DNA of 45,853 bases, from the NCBI GenBank assembly GCA_018826515.1, contig JAHKAM010000058.1:1-45853 (forward strand), given 5' to 3'. Below the pieces are notes generated by a model. That model saw only the letters and a program-made list of their open reading frames with translations, was not told the origin of the DNA and searched no databases. Source of the stretch: Alphaproteobacteria bacterium. Its GTDB lineage: Bacteria > Pseudomonadota > Alphaproteobacteria > Caulobacterales > Caulobacteraceae. The first letter of the stretch is position 1. Each line of letters begins with the position of its first letter. This document shows, piece by piece, positions 37,997-45,853 of this stretch. The position numbers and the translations under genes are program-made.

Positions 37997-39070
37997 ATGA
38001 AACGCCGCCTTTCGGCCGTCTGCGGTCTCGCCGCCCTGTTGGTGACCTCCGCGGTCGCCGCCCAGCCCGCGCCGACGGAGGGCGACTTCAGCGTCGCCGA
38101 CTTCGCCCTCGCTTCCGGGGCCGCCCTGCCGGCGCTGCGGATGCACTACCGGACACTCGGCGAGCCCCGGCGCGGGGCCGACGGGCGGATCGAGAACGCG
38201 GTTCTGATCCTGCACGGCACCGGCGGGACCGGCGCGCAGTTCCTCTCGCCCCAGTTCGCGGGGGCGCTGTTCGGGCCCGGCCAGCCGCTGGACACCGGGC
38301 GCTACTACGTCATCCTGCCCGACAACCTCGGCCACGGCGGCTCGTCGAAGCCCTCGGACGGTTTGCGGGCGCGGTTTCCGGAATACGGCTATGCCGACAT
38401 GGTCGAGGCGCAGCGGCGGCTGCTGGTCGATGGGCTGGGGGTGGACCGGCTGCGGCTGATCATGGGCACCTCGATGGGCTGTATGCACATCTTCGTCTGG
38501 GCCGAGACCCACCCCGACTTCGCAGAGGCCCTGATGCCGATGGCCTGTCAGCCGACGGCGATCGTCGGCCGCAACCGCCTGTGGCGGACCATGTTGAAAG
38601 ACGCGATCCGCAGCGATCCGGCCTGGGCCGGCGGAGACTATGCGAGCCAGCCGGTCGAGGGGCTGCGGACGGCGGTTGATCTGCTGCTGCTGGCGGGCTC
38701 CGCGCCCATGGCCATGCAGCAGGACCTTCCGACCCCGGCGAGTGTCGATGAATGGCTGTCGGCGCAGCAGGCGCGGCGCATTCCGGCGCTGGACGCCAAC
38801 GACCTCTGGTACCAGGTCAACGCCTCGTTCGACTATGACCCCTCGGCCGGGCTGGAGCGGATCACGGCGCCGATGACCTGGATCAATTCGGCCGACGACT
38901 TCATCAATCCACCGGAACTGGGACTGGCCGAGCAGTTCATCCCGAGGATCGCCGGGGTCCGCTATCGGCTTGTACCCAACAGCCCGGACGGCAAGGGCCA
39001 CGGGACCCACACCTGGGCGGTGTTCTGGACGCAGGACCTGATCGATCTGCTGGCGCGGTCGGCCGACTAG
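37997..39070 (+). CDS. Exported alpha/beta hydrolase, homoserine acetyltransferase-like
   Basis: A 357-residue protein with a signal peptide (MKRRLSAVCGLAALLVTSAVAAQ). The fold is that of the MetX-like alpha/beta hydrolases: LHGTGGTG (oxyanion region), ILPDNLGHGGSSKP, nucleophile Ser159 in GTSMGC, Asp in SADDF and His in GHGTHTW. A secreted location rules out a normal role in methionine synthesis, so it is probably an esterase. It begins 4 bp after the MBL gene stop, and its 3' end overlaps hemB by 4 bp on the opposite strand. Confidence 0.82.
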   Translation: MKRRLSAVCGLAALLVTSAVAAQPAPTEGDFSVADFALASGAALPALRMHYRTLGEPRRGADGRIENAVLILHGTGGTGAQFLSPQFAGALFGPGQPLDTGRYYVILPDNLGHGGSSKPSDGLRARFPEYGYADMVEAQRRLLVDGLGVDRLRLIMGTSMGCMHIFVWAETHPDFAEALMPMACQPTAIVGRNRLWRTMLKDAIRSDPAWAGGDYASQPVEGLRTAVDLLLLAGSAPMAMQQDLPTPASVDEWLSAQQARRIPALDANDLWYQVNASFDYDPSAGLERITAPMTWINSADDFINPPELGLAEQFIPRIAGVRYRLVPNSPDGKGHGTHTWAVFWTQDLIDLLARSAD

Positions 39071-40071
39071 GCGCCCAGCAGCCGCGCCGCCTGCGGGGCG
39101 AAATAGGTCAGGACCCCGGCGCAGCCGGCGCGCTTGAAGGCGTGCAGACTCTCGAGAACCGCGCGGTCCTCGTCGAGCCAGCCGTTGGCCATGGCGGCGC
39201 GCATCATCGCGTATTCGCCGGACACCTGGTAGGCGAAGGTGGGGACTTTGAAGGTCTCGCTAACGCGTTGAACAATATCAAGATACAGCATTCCGGGCTT
39301 GACCATGACGGCGTCGGCGCCCTCGGCGATGTCCATGGCGACCTCGCGCAGGGCCTCGTCCGAATTGGCGTAGTCCATCTGATAGGTCTTCTTGTCGCCG
39401 GTCAGCGCCTTCGCCGAGCCGACGGCGTCGCGATAGGGGCCGTAGAAGGCCGAGGCGTATTTGGCGGCGTAGGACACGATCAGCACGTCGTGGAAGCTGT
39501 TGGCCTCCAGCGCCTCGCGGATGGCCTGGACGCGGCCGTCCATCATGTCCGAGGGGGCGACCACATCGGCCCCGGCATGGGCGTGGATGAAGGCCTGTTC
39601 GGCGAGCCGCTCGAGGCTGGCGTCATTGAGGATGCAGCCGTCTTCGACCACGCCGTCGTGGCCGTGGTCGGTATAGCAGTCCAGGGCCACGTCGGTGATG
39701 ACGCCGATCTCCGGCGCTGCGTCCTTGATGGCCTTGATGCAGGCGGGGATCAGTCCGTCGGGGTCGGTCGCGCCGGTGCCGATGGCGTCCTTGATCGCGC
39801 CGTCGACATTGGGGAACAGGGCCACGGCGGGGATGCCGAGATCGCGGGCCTCGACGGCGGCGGCGGCGGCGGCCTTGGGCGACAGGCGGAAGACGCCGGG
39901 CATGGAGGCGACCGGAACGCGGTCCTCGGCGCCGTCGTGGACGATCAGCGGCCAGACGAGGTCGGCGGGCGTCAGCACGGTCTCGGCCACCAGACGGCGC
40001 ACCCACGGGCTGCTGCGCAGACGGCGTGGGCGGGCGTAGGGGAAGGCGGCGGGGGCGAACGGCTGGGTCAT
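39067..40071 (-). CDS. hemB: Delta-aminolevulinic acid dehydratase (Asp-rich, Mg-type)
   Basis: Porphobilinogen synthase condenses two 5-aminolevulinates in heme synthesis. The 334-residue protein has Schiff-base lysines Lys204 (SYAAKYAS) and Lys258 (MVKPGM). The metal site reads DVALDCYTDHGHDG (127-140): Asp replaces the Cys ligands of zinc enzymes, placing it in the magnesium/potassium-dependent class typical of alphaproteobacteria. It ends within the last codons of a convergent hydrolase gene and diverges from the acyl-CoA dehydrogenase across 78 bp. hemA, the preceding enzyme step, lies 5.5 kb away at the window end. Confidence 0.96.
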   Translation of the reverse strand: MTQPFAPAAFPYARPRRLRSSPWVRRLVAETVLTPADLVWPLIVHDGAEDRVPVASMPGVFRLSPKAAAAAAVEARDLGIPAVALFPNVDGAIKDAIGTGATDPDGLIPACIKAIKDAAPEIGVITDVALDCYTDHGHDGVVEDGCILNDASLERLAEQAFIHAHAGADVVAPSDMMDGRVQAIREALEANSFHDVLIVSYAAKYASAFYGPYRDAVGSAKALTGDKKTYQMDYANSDEALREVAMDIAEGADAVMVKPGMLYLDIVQRVSETFKVPTFAYQVSGEYAMMRAAMANGWLDEDRAVLESLHAFKRAGCAGVLTYFAPQAARLLGA

Positions 40072-40149
40072 AGGGCCTCATAGCTCCCTTCTCCCCATGC
40101 GAGAAGGTTTGCCCTAGAAGGCCCCCAAAGACTCAAGGAACCGCCCCCC

Positions 40150-41289
40150 ATGGACTTCGCCCTCACCGACGACCAGCGCGCCATCCAGGACGCCGCCCGA
40201 CAGTTCGCCGAGGCCGAACTGGCTCCGCACAGCGCCGAATGGGACGAGACCAAACATTTCCCCGTCGATGTGATGAAACACGCGGCCGAGATGGGCTTCT
40301 GCGGCATCTACACCGGCGAGGAGCACGGCGGTATGGCGCTGGGCCGGGTCGAGGCGGCGCTGATCTTCGAGGAGTTGTCGCGCGGCGACGTCTCCACGGC
40401 GGCCTTCATCTCGATCCACAACATGGCGACCTGGATGATCGACAAGTTCGGCTCCGACGACCTGCGCGCCCGCTATGTGCCGCGGCTGACCACGATGGAG
40501 CTGATCGCCAGCTACTGCCTGACCGAGCCGGGCTCGGGTTCCGACGCGGCGGGGCTGCGCACCACCGCGAAGCGCGACGGCGACGACTGGGTGCTTAACG
40601 GTTCCAAGGCCTTCATCTCGGGGGCGGGGACGTCGGACGTCTATGTCGTCATGGCCCGCACCGGCGCGGACGGACCGAAGGGGATTTCCACCTTCGTGGT
40701 CGAAAAGGACGCGCCGGGCCTCAGCTTCGGCGCGCAGGAGAAGAAGATGGGCTGGAACAGCCAGCCCACGGCCATCGTCGCCTTCGACGACTGCCGCATC
40801 CCGGCGGCCAATCTGCTGGGCAAGGAGGGCGACGGCTTCCGCTACGCCATGATGGGGCTGGACGGCGGCCGGCTGAACATCGCCGCCTGTTCGCTGGGCG
40901 GGGCGCGGCTGGCGCTGGAGACCACCCAGACCTACGTCACCACGCGAAAACAGTTCGGCAAGTCCTTGTCTGAGTTCCAGAATACCCAGTTCAAACTGGC
41001 CGATATGGCGACCCAGCTGGAGGCCTGCCGCCTGATGGTGCTGCGCGGCGCCTGGGCCATCGACACCAACCATCCCGAGAAGACCAAATGGTGCGCCATG
41101 GCCAAGCGCATGACCACCGACGCCTGTTTCCAGATCGCCGACGAAGCCCTGCAACTGCATGGCGGCTACGGCTATCTGAAGGACTATCCGCTGGAGCGAA
41201 TCGTGCGGGACCTGCGAGTGCACCGGATCCTCGAAGGCACCAATGAGATCATGCGGGTGATTACGGCGCGGGAGATGCTGCGGCAGTGA
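40150..41289 (+). CDS. Acyl-CoA dehydrogenase, probably isobutyryl-CoA dehydrogenase
   Basis: A 379-residue FAD enzyme that introduces the alpha,beta double bond into acyl-CoA. The FAD/substrate motifs YCLTEPGSGSDA and AFISGAG are present, and the catalytic Glu362 is in LEGTNEIM. The C-terminal QLHGGYGYLKDYPLERIVRD is typical of the family. The sequence style and the following 3-hydroxyisobutyryl-CoA hydrolase and 3-hydroxyisobutyrate dehydrogenase genes suggest the valine pathway, with isobutyryl-CoA as substrate. A short-chain fatty acid role cannot be excluded. Confidence 0.88.
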   Translation: MDFALTDDQRAIQDAARQFAEAELAPHSAEWDETKHFPVDVMKHAAEMGFCGIYTGEEHGGMALGRVEAALIFEELSRGDVSTAAFISIHNMATWMIDKFGSDDLRARYVPRLTTMELIASYCLTEPGSGSDAAGLRTTAKRDGDDWVLNGSKAFISGAGTSDVYVVMARTGADGPKGISTFVVEKDAPGLSFGAQEKKMGWNSQPTAIVAFDDCRIPAANLLGKEGDGFRYAMMGLDGGRLNIAACSLGGARLALETTQTYVTTRKQFGKSLSEFQNTQFKLADMATQLEACRLMVLRGAWAIDTNHPEKTKWCAMAKRMTTDACFQIADEALQLHGGYGYLKDYPLERIVRDLRVHRILEGTNEIMRVITAREMLRQ

Positions 41290-41312
41290 CGCGGCGGCGC
41301 GGAGGACGGATC

Positions 41313-41699
41313 ATGGTTGGACTGGCGGGCATGCTCATGCTCCTGGCGGTGCAGGCCCCGCTGGCGCAGGCTGATGGGCCACGGCACTGGGGCAATGGTC
41401 AGCTCGTCTGGTCACGGATGCCCCTTCCAGACTATCCGGAGCGTGAAAGCGGCACGGTTCAGGCCGAGCTGACCTGCGTGGTCGCTGAAGGAGGGCGGGT
41501 GAGAGACTGCCGGGTCGATCGTCTCGCGCCGGACCGGACGGCTTTTGGACGGGAGGCTCTTCGCAGCATGCGGCGCGCCCGCCTGGGCGACGAGCGGGCG
41601 CGGCCGGGCGACACCCTCACCTTCATCATCTGGGGGTGCGCGCCGGATTCGGCGGTGGAGCGCTGCCTGAAAATCGACTGGCCGACGCCGGTTCAGTAG
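41313..41699 (+). CDS. Small exported TonB-C-terminal-like protein
   Basis: A 128-residue protein with a signal peptide (cleavage near AQADG). Its body resembles the C-terminal domain of TonB: a PDYPE motif, then VQAELTCVVAEGGRVRDCRV, then FGREALRSMRRARL. The proline-rich spacer and membrane anchor of a true TonB are missing, so it probably does not drive receptors alone. Four Cys residues suggest disulfides. The ATG with GGAGGA upstream is preferred over a GTG at 41286 that overlaps the previous stop. It is inserted in the valine-type operon; the reason is unclear. Confidence 0.75.
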   Translation: MVGLAGMLMLLAVQAPLAQADGPRHWGNGQLVWSRMPLPDYPERESGTVQAELTCVVAEGGRVRDCRVDRLAPDRTAFGREALRSMRRARLGDERARPGDTLTFIIWGCAPDSAVERCLKIDWPTPVQ

Positions 41700-41747
41700 C
41701 CGTCGTTGAGGCTGGACGACGTCGCTCCGCCCCCCTAGGTCAGCGCC

Positions 41748-42797
41748 ATGAGTGAGTCCGAAGTCCTGACCCGCGTCGAATCCGGCGTCGGCCGCATCAC
41801 CCTGAACCGCCCGAAGGCGCTGCACGCGCTGAACCGCGCCATGTGCGAGACGATGACGGACGCCCTGCTGGCCTGGCGGACCGACGATACGGTGCAGTCC
41901 GTGCTGATCGACCACGCCGGCGAGCGCGGCTTCTGCGCCGGCGGCGACATCCGCATGATCGCGGAAAGCGGGGCGGGGGATGCGGCCGAGGCGAAGGCCT
42001 TCTTCAAGGTTGAATACCGGCTGAACCATCTGCTGTTCGACTATCCGAAGCCGATCACGGCGATTGTCGACGGCATCGTCATGGGCGGCGGCGTGGGCAT
42101 CAGCGAGCCCGCCGACATCCGCATCGCCACCGAGCGCACCACCTACGCCATGCCCGAAACGGGGATCGGCCTGTTCCCCGACGTCGGGGGCGGCTGGTTC
42201 CTGCCGCGCCTGCCGGGCCAGACCGGCGTCTGGCTGGCCCTGACCGGCGCCCGGCTGAAGGCGGCGGATACGGTGGCTCTGGGCATCCACAGCCATTTTG
42301 TCCCGTCTGACCGGGTGGAGGCCCTGAAGGCGGCTTTGCTGGCTCATCCCGCCGAGCCGAAGACCGTCGCAGACACGCTCGCTTCGGATCCCGGACCGGC
42401 GCCGCTCGCCGCGCATCGCGCGACGATCGACCGGCTGTTCGCCTTCGACACGGTCGAGGCTATCTACGCGGCGCTTGAGGCCGACGGCTCGGACTGGGCC
42501 ATGGCGCAGCTGGCGACGCTGAAGACCAAGTCGCCGCAGTCGCTGAAGGTCACCCTGCGCCAGTTGAGGCTGGGCGCGAACATGGCGTCCTTCGCCGACA
42601 ACATGGCCCTCGAGTACCGGCTCGGCGGGCGTGTCGTCCGGACTCACGACTTCCAGGAGGGCGTGCGCGCCGTGGTGGTGGACAAGGACAATATGCCGAA
42701 CTGGTCTCCCGCCGACCTGTCCGGCGTCAGCGAGGCGGATCTGGAGGCCCTGTTCGCCCCCGTGTCGCCTGACCACGAATGGACGCCGCTGGACTGA
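41748..42797 (+). CDS. 3-hydroxyisobutyryl-CoA hydrolase
   Basis: A crotonase-fold thioesterase that releases 3-hydroxyisobutyrate from its CoA ester in valine breakdown. The 349-residue length fits the hydrolase rather than the 260-residue enoyl-CoA hydratase. Oxyanion-hole motifs are GFCAGGDIR (61-69) and MGGGVGIS (112-119); active-site Glu137 and Asp145 lie in MPETGIGLFPDVGGG. The C-terminal HIBCH extension is present (LRQLRLGA, then EYRLGGRV, then DFQEGVRAVVVDKD). The other two steps are encoded on either side. Confidence 0.93.
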   Translation: MSESEVLTRVESGVGRITLNRPKALHALNRAMCETMTDALLAWRTDDTVQSVLIDHAGERGFCAGGDIRMIAESGAGDAAEAKAFFKVEYRLNHLLFDYPKPITAIVDGIVMGGGVGISEPADIRIATERTTYAMPETGIGLFPDVGGGWFLPRLPGQTGVWLALTGARLKAADTVALGIHSHFVPSDRVEALKAALLAHPAEPKTVADTLASDPGPAPLAAHRATIDRLFAFDTVEAIYAALEADGSDWAMAQLATLKTKSPQSLKVTLRQLRLGANMASFADNMALEYRLGGRVVRTHDFQEGVRAVVVDKDNMPNWSPADLSGVSEADLEALFAPVSPDHEWTPLD

Positions 42798-42857
42798 GCC
42801 CTTGCGTCCCGGTCGGTTCCCGGGCGTAGCTGCGTCCGGGCAAAGAGAGAAAACGAT

Positions 42858-43646
42858 ATGCGGTCCATTCTGAAGGCGACGCTCGGAGCCGCGCTTGTTC
42901 TGCCTCTCGGGGCGTGCGCGGGCGCGCAGGCTCCCGGAAGCCCGCCCGAAATTCCCGCCCCGCCGCACGCGCCGCCAGTCGCCTCAGGGGCGGAGGCCGC
43001 GGTGAACGATCCCCGGCGCCCGGCGGCGGACCGGGCCCGCGACGACCTGCGCCAGTCCCGCGCCATGCTTGAGTTCACCGGTCTGACGCCGGGCATGGCC
43101 GTGGCGGACATTCGGCCGGAGGAGGGATTCTTCACTCGCCTGTTCTCGGTGATGGTCGGCGATCAGGGGCGGGTTTACGCCTTCGTTCCCGACCAGACCG
43201 CCGCGCGCGAGAACGCCTTCGGCGACGCCCTCGCCAGCGAGTATCCCAACGTCGTCCGGGTCACCGGCAAGCTGGAGGAGATGACGTTCGACCGGCCTCT
43301 GGACGTGGTCTTCTCGGGCGAGGAGTACCATGACTTCGTCATCCCGCGGTTCGGCGTGGATGTGGCGGCGATGAACGCGGCGGTATTCGCCGCGCTCAAA
43401 CCGGGCGGCCTGTATGTCATCCTTGACCACCAGGCGGCGGATGGCGCTGGGATCGGCGCGGCCGGGACGCTGCACCGCATCGAGGCGGCCGAGCTGCGGC
43501 GTCAGGTCGAGGCGGCGGGCTTCATCTTCGACGGCGAAACAGACGCCGTGCGGGTTCCGTCGGACGATCACAGCCTGAGCGTCTTCGACGCCAGCATTCG
43601 GGGCCGCTCGGACCGGTTCGTCTACCGGTTCCGCAAACCCGGCTGA
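42858..43646 (+). CDS. Exported methyltransferase-fold lipoprotein, copy 1
   Basis: A 262-residue protein with a lipoprotein signal, lipobox LGAC and Cys20, then a Pro-rich linker. The body resembles class I methyltransferases of the COG4798 kind: VADIRPEEGFFTRLFSVMVGDQGRVYAF at the SAM motif I position, YHDF, and LKPGGLYVILDH at motif post-II. Motif I reads PEEG instead of a Gly-rich loop, so SAM binding is doubtful. It is paralogous to the next gene, with the same C-terminal ending (R-F-RKPG). A periplasmic location for this fold is unusual, since SAM is cytoplasmic. Function unknown. Confidence 0.8.
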   Translation: MRSILKATLGAALVLPLGACAGAQAPGSPPEIPAPPHAPPVASGAEAAVNDPRRPAADRARDDLRQSRAMLEFTGLTPGMAVADIRPEEGFFTRLFSVMVGDQGRVYAFVPDQTAARENAFGDALASEYPNVVRVTGKLEEMTFDRPLDVVFSGEEYHDFVIPRFGVDVAAMNAAVFAALKPGGLYVILDHQAADGAGIGAAGTLHRIEAAELRRQVEAAGFIFDGETDAVRVPSDDHSLSVFDASIRGRSDRFVYRFRKPG

Positions 43647-43712
43647 CGCGAACCGTCGTTCGGTCTAGGCTGCGTCGTCCGCGCCCGCAGGGGCGCCAGG
43701 GGGAGACCTGTC

Positions 43713-44483
43713 ATGCGCCGTTCCGTCATCCTGGCCGCCGTGGCGGCGATCAGTCTGTCCTTGCCGGGCTGCATGGGCGGGATGGGTGGTCCATCCGCGC
43801 CCATGGCGCCGGCCGACTACGCCCCGGCGCTCGCGGACCCGGGCCGGTCCGCGGACGACCGCGCCCGCGATGCGGCGCGGCGCACCGCCGAGACGCTGGC
43901 TTTCGCCCAGGTTCGACCGGGACAGAAGATCGCCGACATGATCATCGGCGGCGGCTATTTCACCCGCGTCTTCTCCGCCGCCGTGGGCCCCCGCGGCCAC
44001 GTCACGGCCTGGCAGCCGGCCGAGTTCATCGCCTTCCAGGCCAGCTATGGCGACAGCCTGACCGCGGTCGACGCCCTGGCCAATGTCGACGGCCTTCGCT
44101 CGCCGCTCGCCTCGCCGGAGTTTCCGGCGGGTCTGGATCTTGTCTTCACCGCCCAGAATTATCACGACCTGCACCTGAGCATCGCCCCGCCCGGCACCGC
44201 GTTGCGGGTCAATTCGGCGGTGTTCCGGGCCCTCAGGCCGGGCGGTCTCTATGTCGTCATCGACCATCACGCCGTCGCCGGCTCGCCCCTGACCTCGGCC
44301 ACCTCGGTTCACCGGATCGACATCGACGCGGTCAAGCGCGAGGTGCTGGCGGCCGGCTTCTTGCTGGACGGCGAGAGCAACCTTCTGGCCAATGCCGCCG
44401 ACCCCCTGACCGCCAGCGTGTTCGACGGTTCGATCCGCGGCCGGACCAGCCAGTTCATGCTGCGCTTCCGCAAGCCGGGCTGA
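43713..44483 (+). CDS. Exported methyltransferase-fold lipoprotein, copy 2
   Basis: A 256-residue paralogue of the previous gene product. Shared blocks include the RSADDRARDAARR opening, motif I IADMIIGGGYFTRVFSAAVGPRGHV, YHDLHL, LRPGGLYVVIDHHA, VHRIDIDAVKREVLAAGF and FDGSIRGRTSQFMLRFRKPG. The signal ends in LPGC (Cys20), a slightly weak lipobox. Its motif I keeps three glycines, unlike copy 1, so the two copies may have diverged in ligand binding. Tandem duplication within an otherwise metabolic operon is notable. Function unknown. Confidence 0.8.
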   Translation: MRRSVILAAVAAISLSLPGCMGGMGGPSAPMAPADYAPALADPGRSADDRARDAARRTAETLAFAQVRPGQKIADMIIGGGYFTRVFSAAVGPRGHVTAWQPAEFIAFQASYGDSLTAVDALANVDGLRSPLASPEFPAGLDLVFTAQNYHDLHLSIAPPGTALRVNSAVFRALRPGGLYVVIDHHAVAGSPLTSATSVHRIDIDAVKREVLAAGFLLDGESNLLANAADPLTASVFDGSIRGRTSQFMLRFRKPG

Positions 44484-44559
44484 GCAATTCGGCGCGAGGT
44501 GCTGGCGAGAGCGCGGACGAGCGGCTAACCCTCCGGCAGTTCATTCGGGAGACGACGCC

Positions 44560-45465
44560 ATGACCCTCAAGATCGCCTTCATCGGCCTCGGCAACATGGG
44601 CGGCGGCATGGCGGCCAACCAGGCGAGGGCCGGCCATTCCGTCGCCGCCTTCGACCTGTCGCAGCCCGCGCTGGACCGCGCCGCCGCCGCAGGCTGCACG
44701 CCGGTTGGATCGGTCGCCGAGGCGGTGAAGGAAGCCGATGTGGTCATCACCATGCTGCCCGCCGGTCCGCATGTGTTGAAAGTCTATTCGGAACAGATCA
44801 TCGGCGCGGCCCCGACCTCGGCCCTGCTGCTGGACTGCTCGACCATCGACGTCGACACGGCGCGCAAGGTGGCGGGCCTGGCCAAGGACGCGGGCTACGC
44901 CTTCGCCGACGCGCCGGTCTCGGGGGGCACCATGGCGGCGGACGCCGGGACCCTGGCCTTCATGGTCGGCTGCGACGAGCCCGACTTCGCCCGCATCGAG
45001 GCGGCGCTGGAGCCGATGAGTCGCGCCACCTTCCGCGCCGGCGACCACGGGGCGGGGCAGGCGGCCAAGATCTGCAACAACATGATCCTCGGCATCACCA
45101 TGCTGGGCACCTGCGAGGCCATCGGCCTGGCCGAGAAGCTGGGCCTTGACCCGGTCAGGATGTTCGACATCGTCGCCAAATCCTCGGGCCAGAGCTGGTC
45201 GACGACCACCTACTATCCCTGGCCCGGCCCGGTGCCGACCGCGCCCTCGAACCGCAACTATGACGGCGGCTTCGCCACGGCGATGATGCTGAAGGACCTG
45301 AAACTGGCCCAGGACGCGGCGGCCAAGGTCGGGGCGAGCACGCCGCTGGGGGCCCAGACCGAGGCCCTGTTCCAGATGTTCAACGGCCTCGGCTACGGCG
45401 GCCGGGACTTCTCGGCCATCCTGCAGATGCTGCGCGGCCAGCTGGACGAGCTGCCGAAAGGCTGA
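44560..45465 (+). CDS. mmsB: 3-hydroxyisobutyrate dehydrogenase
   Basis: Oxidises 3-hydroxyisobutyrate to methylmalonate semialdehyde with NAD+ in valine degradation. The 301-residue protein has the Rossmann motif GLGNMG (9-14), substrate motif DAPVSGGTMAADAGTL (from 117) and catalytic Lys170 in AKICNNM. The helical C-terminal domain contains SSGQSW and KDLKLAQDAA. It closes the valine-type gene set; mmsA, the next step, is not in the window. A T7 run follows the stop by a few bases. Confidence 0.94.
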   Translation: MTLKIAFIGLGNMGGGMAANQARAGHSVAAFDLSQPALDRAAAAGCTPVGSVAEAVKEADVVITMLPAGPHVLKVYSEQIIGAAPTSALLLDCSTIDVDTARKVAGLAKDAGYAFADAPVSGGTMAADAGTLAFMVGCDEPDFARIEAALEPMSRATFRAGDHGAGQAAKICNNMILGITMLGTCEAIGLAEKLGLDPVRMFDIVAKSSGQSWSTTTYYPWPGPVPTAPSNRNYDGGFATAMMLKDLKLAQDAAAKVGASTPLGAQTEALFQMFNGLGYGGRDFSAILQMLRGQLDELPKG

Positions 45466-45478
45466 CGGCCGAGTTTTT

Positions 45479-45495
45479 TTGAGAACCGTTATCAA
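45479..45495. promoter_or_regulatory. Fur-box-like palindrome upstream of hemA
   Basis: TTGAGAACCGTTATCAA is a 17-bp palindrome around a central C with one mismatched pair. It agrees with 12 of 14 fixed positions of the 7-1-7 Fur motif TGATAAT-N-ATTATCA. It lies about 100 bp before the hemA start and 14 bp after the mmsB stop. Iron control of 5-aminolevulinate synthase would be sensible, but the regulator (Fur or another FUR-family protein) is inferred only. Confidence 0.5.
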
Positions 45496-45592
45496 TTAAG
45501 GGTTTGCGGCGTTTTGTCCGGCCGGTTTCATGGACAAATCGGCCCGATCAGCGCATCACGCGGCAAGTTTTCGTCGCCGCAGAGCTGATCGC

Positions 45593-45853
45593 TTGTTCGA
45601 CTACAAGGCCGCATTCGGGACCGCCGTGGAGCAGGTCAAGGGCGAGGGGCGCTATCGCGTCTTCGCCGACCTCAAGCGCGTGCGCGGCCAGTTTCCCAAG
45701 GCGATCCGCCGCCGCGAGGACGGGTCGGAGCAGGACGTGATCGTCTGGTGCTCCAACGACTATCTGGGCATGGGCCAGCATCCGGCGGTGCTGGACGCCA
45801 TGCAGGCCGAGATCGAGACGGTCGGCGCCGGGGCCGGCGGCACCCGCAACATC
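45593..45853 (+). CDS. hemA: 5-aminolevulinate synthase (5' part, cut by window end)
   Basis: The first 87 residues of the pyridoxal-phosphate enzyme that makes 5-aminolevulinate from glycine and succinyl-CoA, the C4 route used by alphaproteobacteria. The protein begins MFDYKAAFGTAVEQVKGEGRYRVFADL, from a TTG start; no ATG fits this conserved N-terminus. WCSNDYLGMGQHP and GAGAGGTRNI are strongly conserved family motifs. The catalytic lysine lies beyond the window. HemB, which uses its product, is encoded nearby. Confidence 0.95.
   Translation, partial: MFDYKAAFGTAVEQVKGEGRYRVFADLKRVRGQFPKAIRRREDGSEQDVIVWCSNDYLGMGQHPAVLDAMQAEIETVGAGAGGTRNI

Overview
The window is GC-rich DNA with short intergenic gaps, many 4-base ATGA/GTGA gene overlaps and frequent GTG/TTG starts. 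It carries tpiA-secG-pyrG, an Asp-type hemB, a 5-aminolevulinate synthase (C4 heme pathway), an rlpA/tmk/holB/tatD cluster, a large TonB-dependent receptor and hairpin-rich intergenic repeats of the CCTCCCC...GGGGAGG kind. Together these point to an alphaproteobacterium of the Caulobacteraceae, most likely Brevundimonas or a close relative. The genus is inferred from gene content and style; no 16S gene is present.

Layout. (1) 1-463: non-coding, with a multi-hairpin repeat element. (2) 464-3661: tpiA, secG, pyrG and a small convergent zinc-ribbon-like gene. (3) 3930-8106: an aldehyde dehydrogenase, then a secreted DUF305 protein and a secreted LVIVD-repeat protein. (4) 8107-16636: nitrogen assimilation. 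The ammonium channel amtB has an operator-rich leader and is followed by a TorF-type porin; gltD-gltB follow behind a candidate sigma-54 promoter. (5) 16682-25863: dctD/dctB leftward and dctA, a TonB-dependent receptor and a secreted alpha/beta hydrolase rightward. Two DctD-like boxes lie in the divergent gap. This looks like one outer-to-inner-membrane uptake unit under a dicarboxylate two-component system whose regulator has lost the sigma-54 contact loop. (6) 25864-33607: accessory block with a LysR remnant, a tripartite efflux operon (MFS, HlyD, NodT), an SDR facing a succinate-semialdehyde-type dehydrogenase across a perfect dyad, and an NAD(P)-binding protein. (7) 33761-39070: tRNA-Ser(UGA), rlpA, then the tightly overlapped tmk-holB-tatD-MBL hydrolase unit and a secreted hydrolase. 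(8) 39067-45465: hemB leftward; rightward a valine-catabolism-like set (acyl-CoA dehydrogenase, 3-hydroxyisobutyryl-CoA hydrolase, 3-hydroxyisobutyrate dehydrogenase) interrupted by a TonB-C-like protein and two tandem methyltransferase-fold lipoproteins. (9) 45479-45853: a Fur-box-like palindrome and the 5' end of hemA, cut by the window edge.

The most novel-looking parts are the DctBD/DctA/TonB-receptor/hydrolase unit with its GAFTGA-less DctD, and the tandem exported methyltransferase-fold lipoproteins. No CRISPR array, insertion sequence, prophage or rRNA operon was seen.
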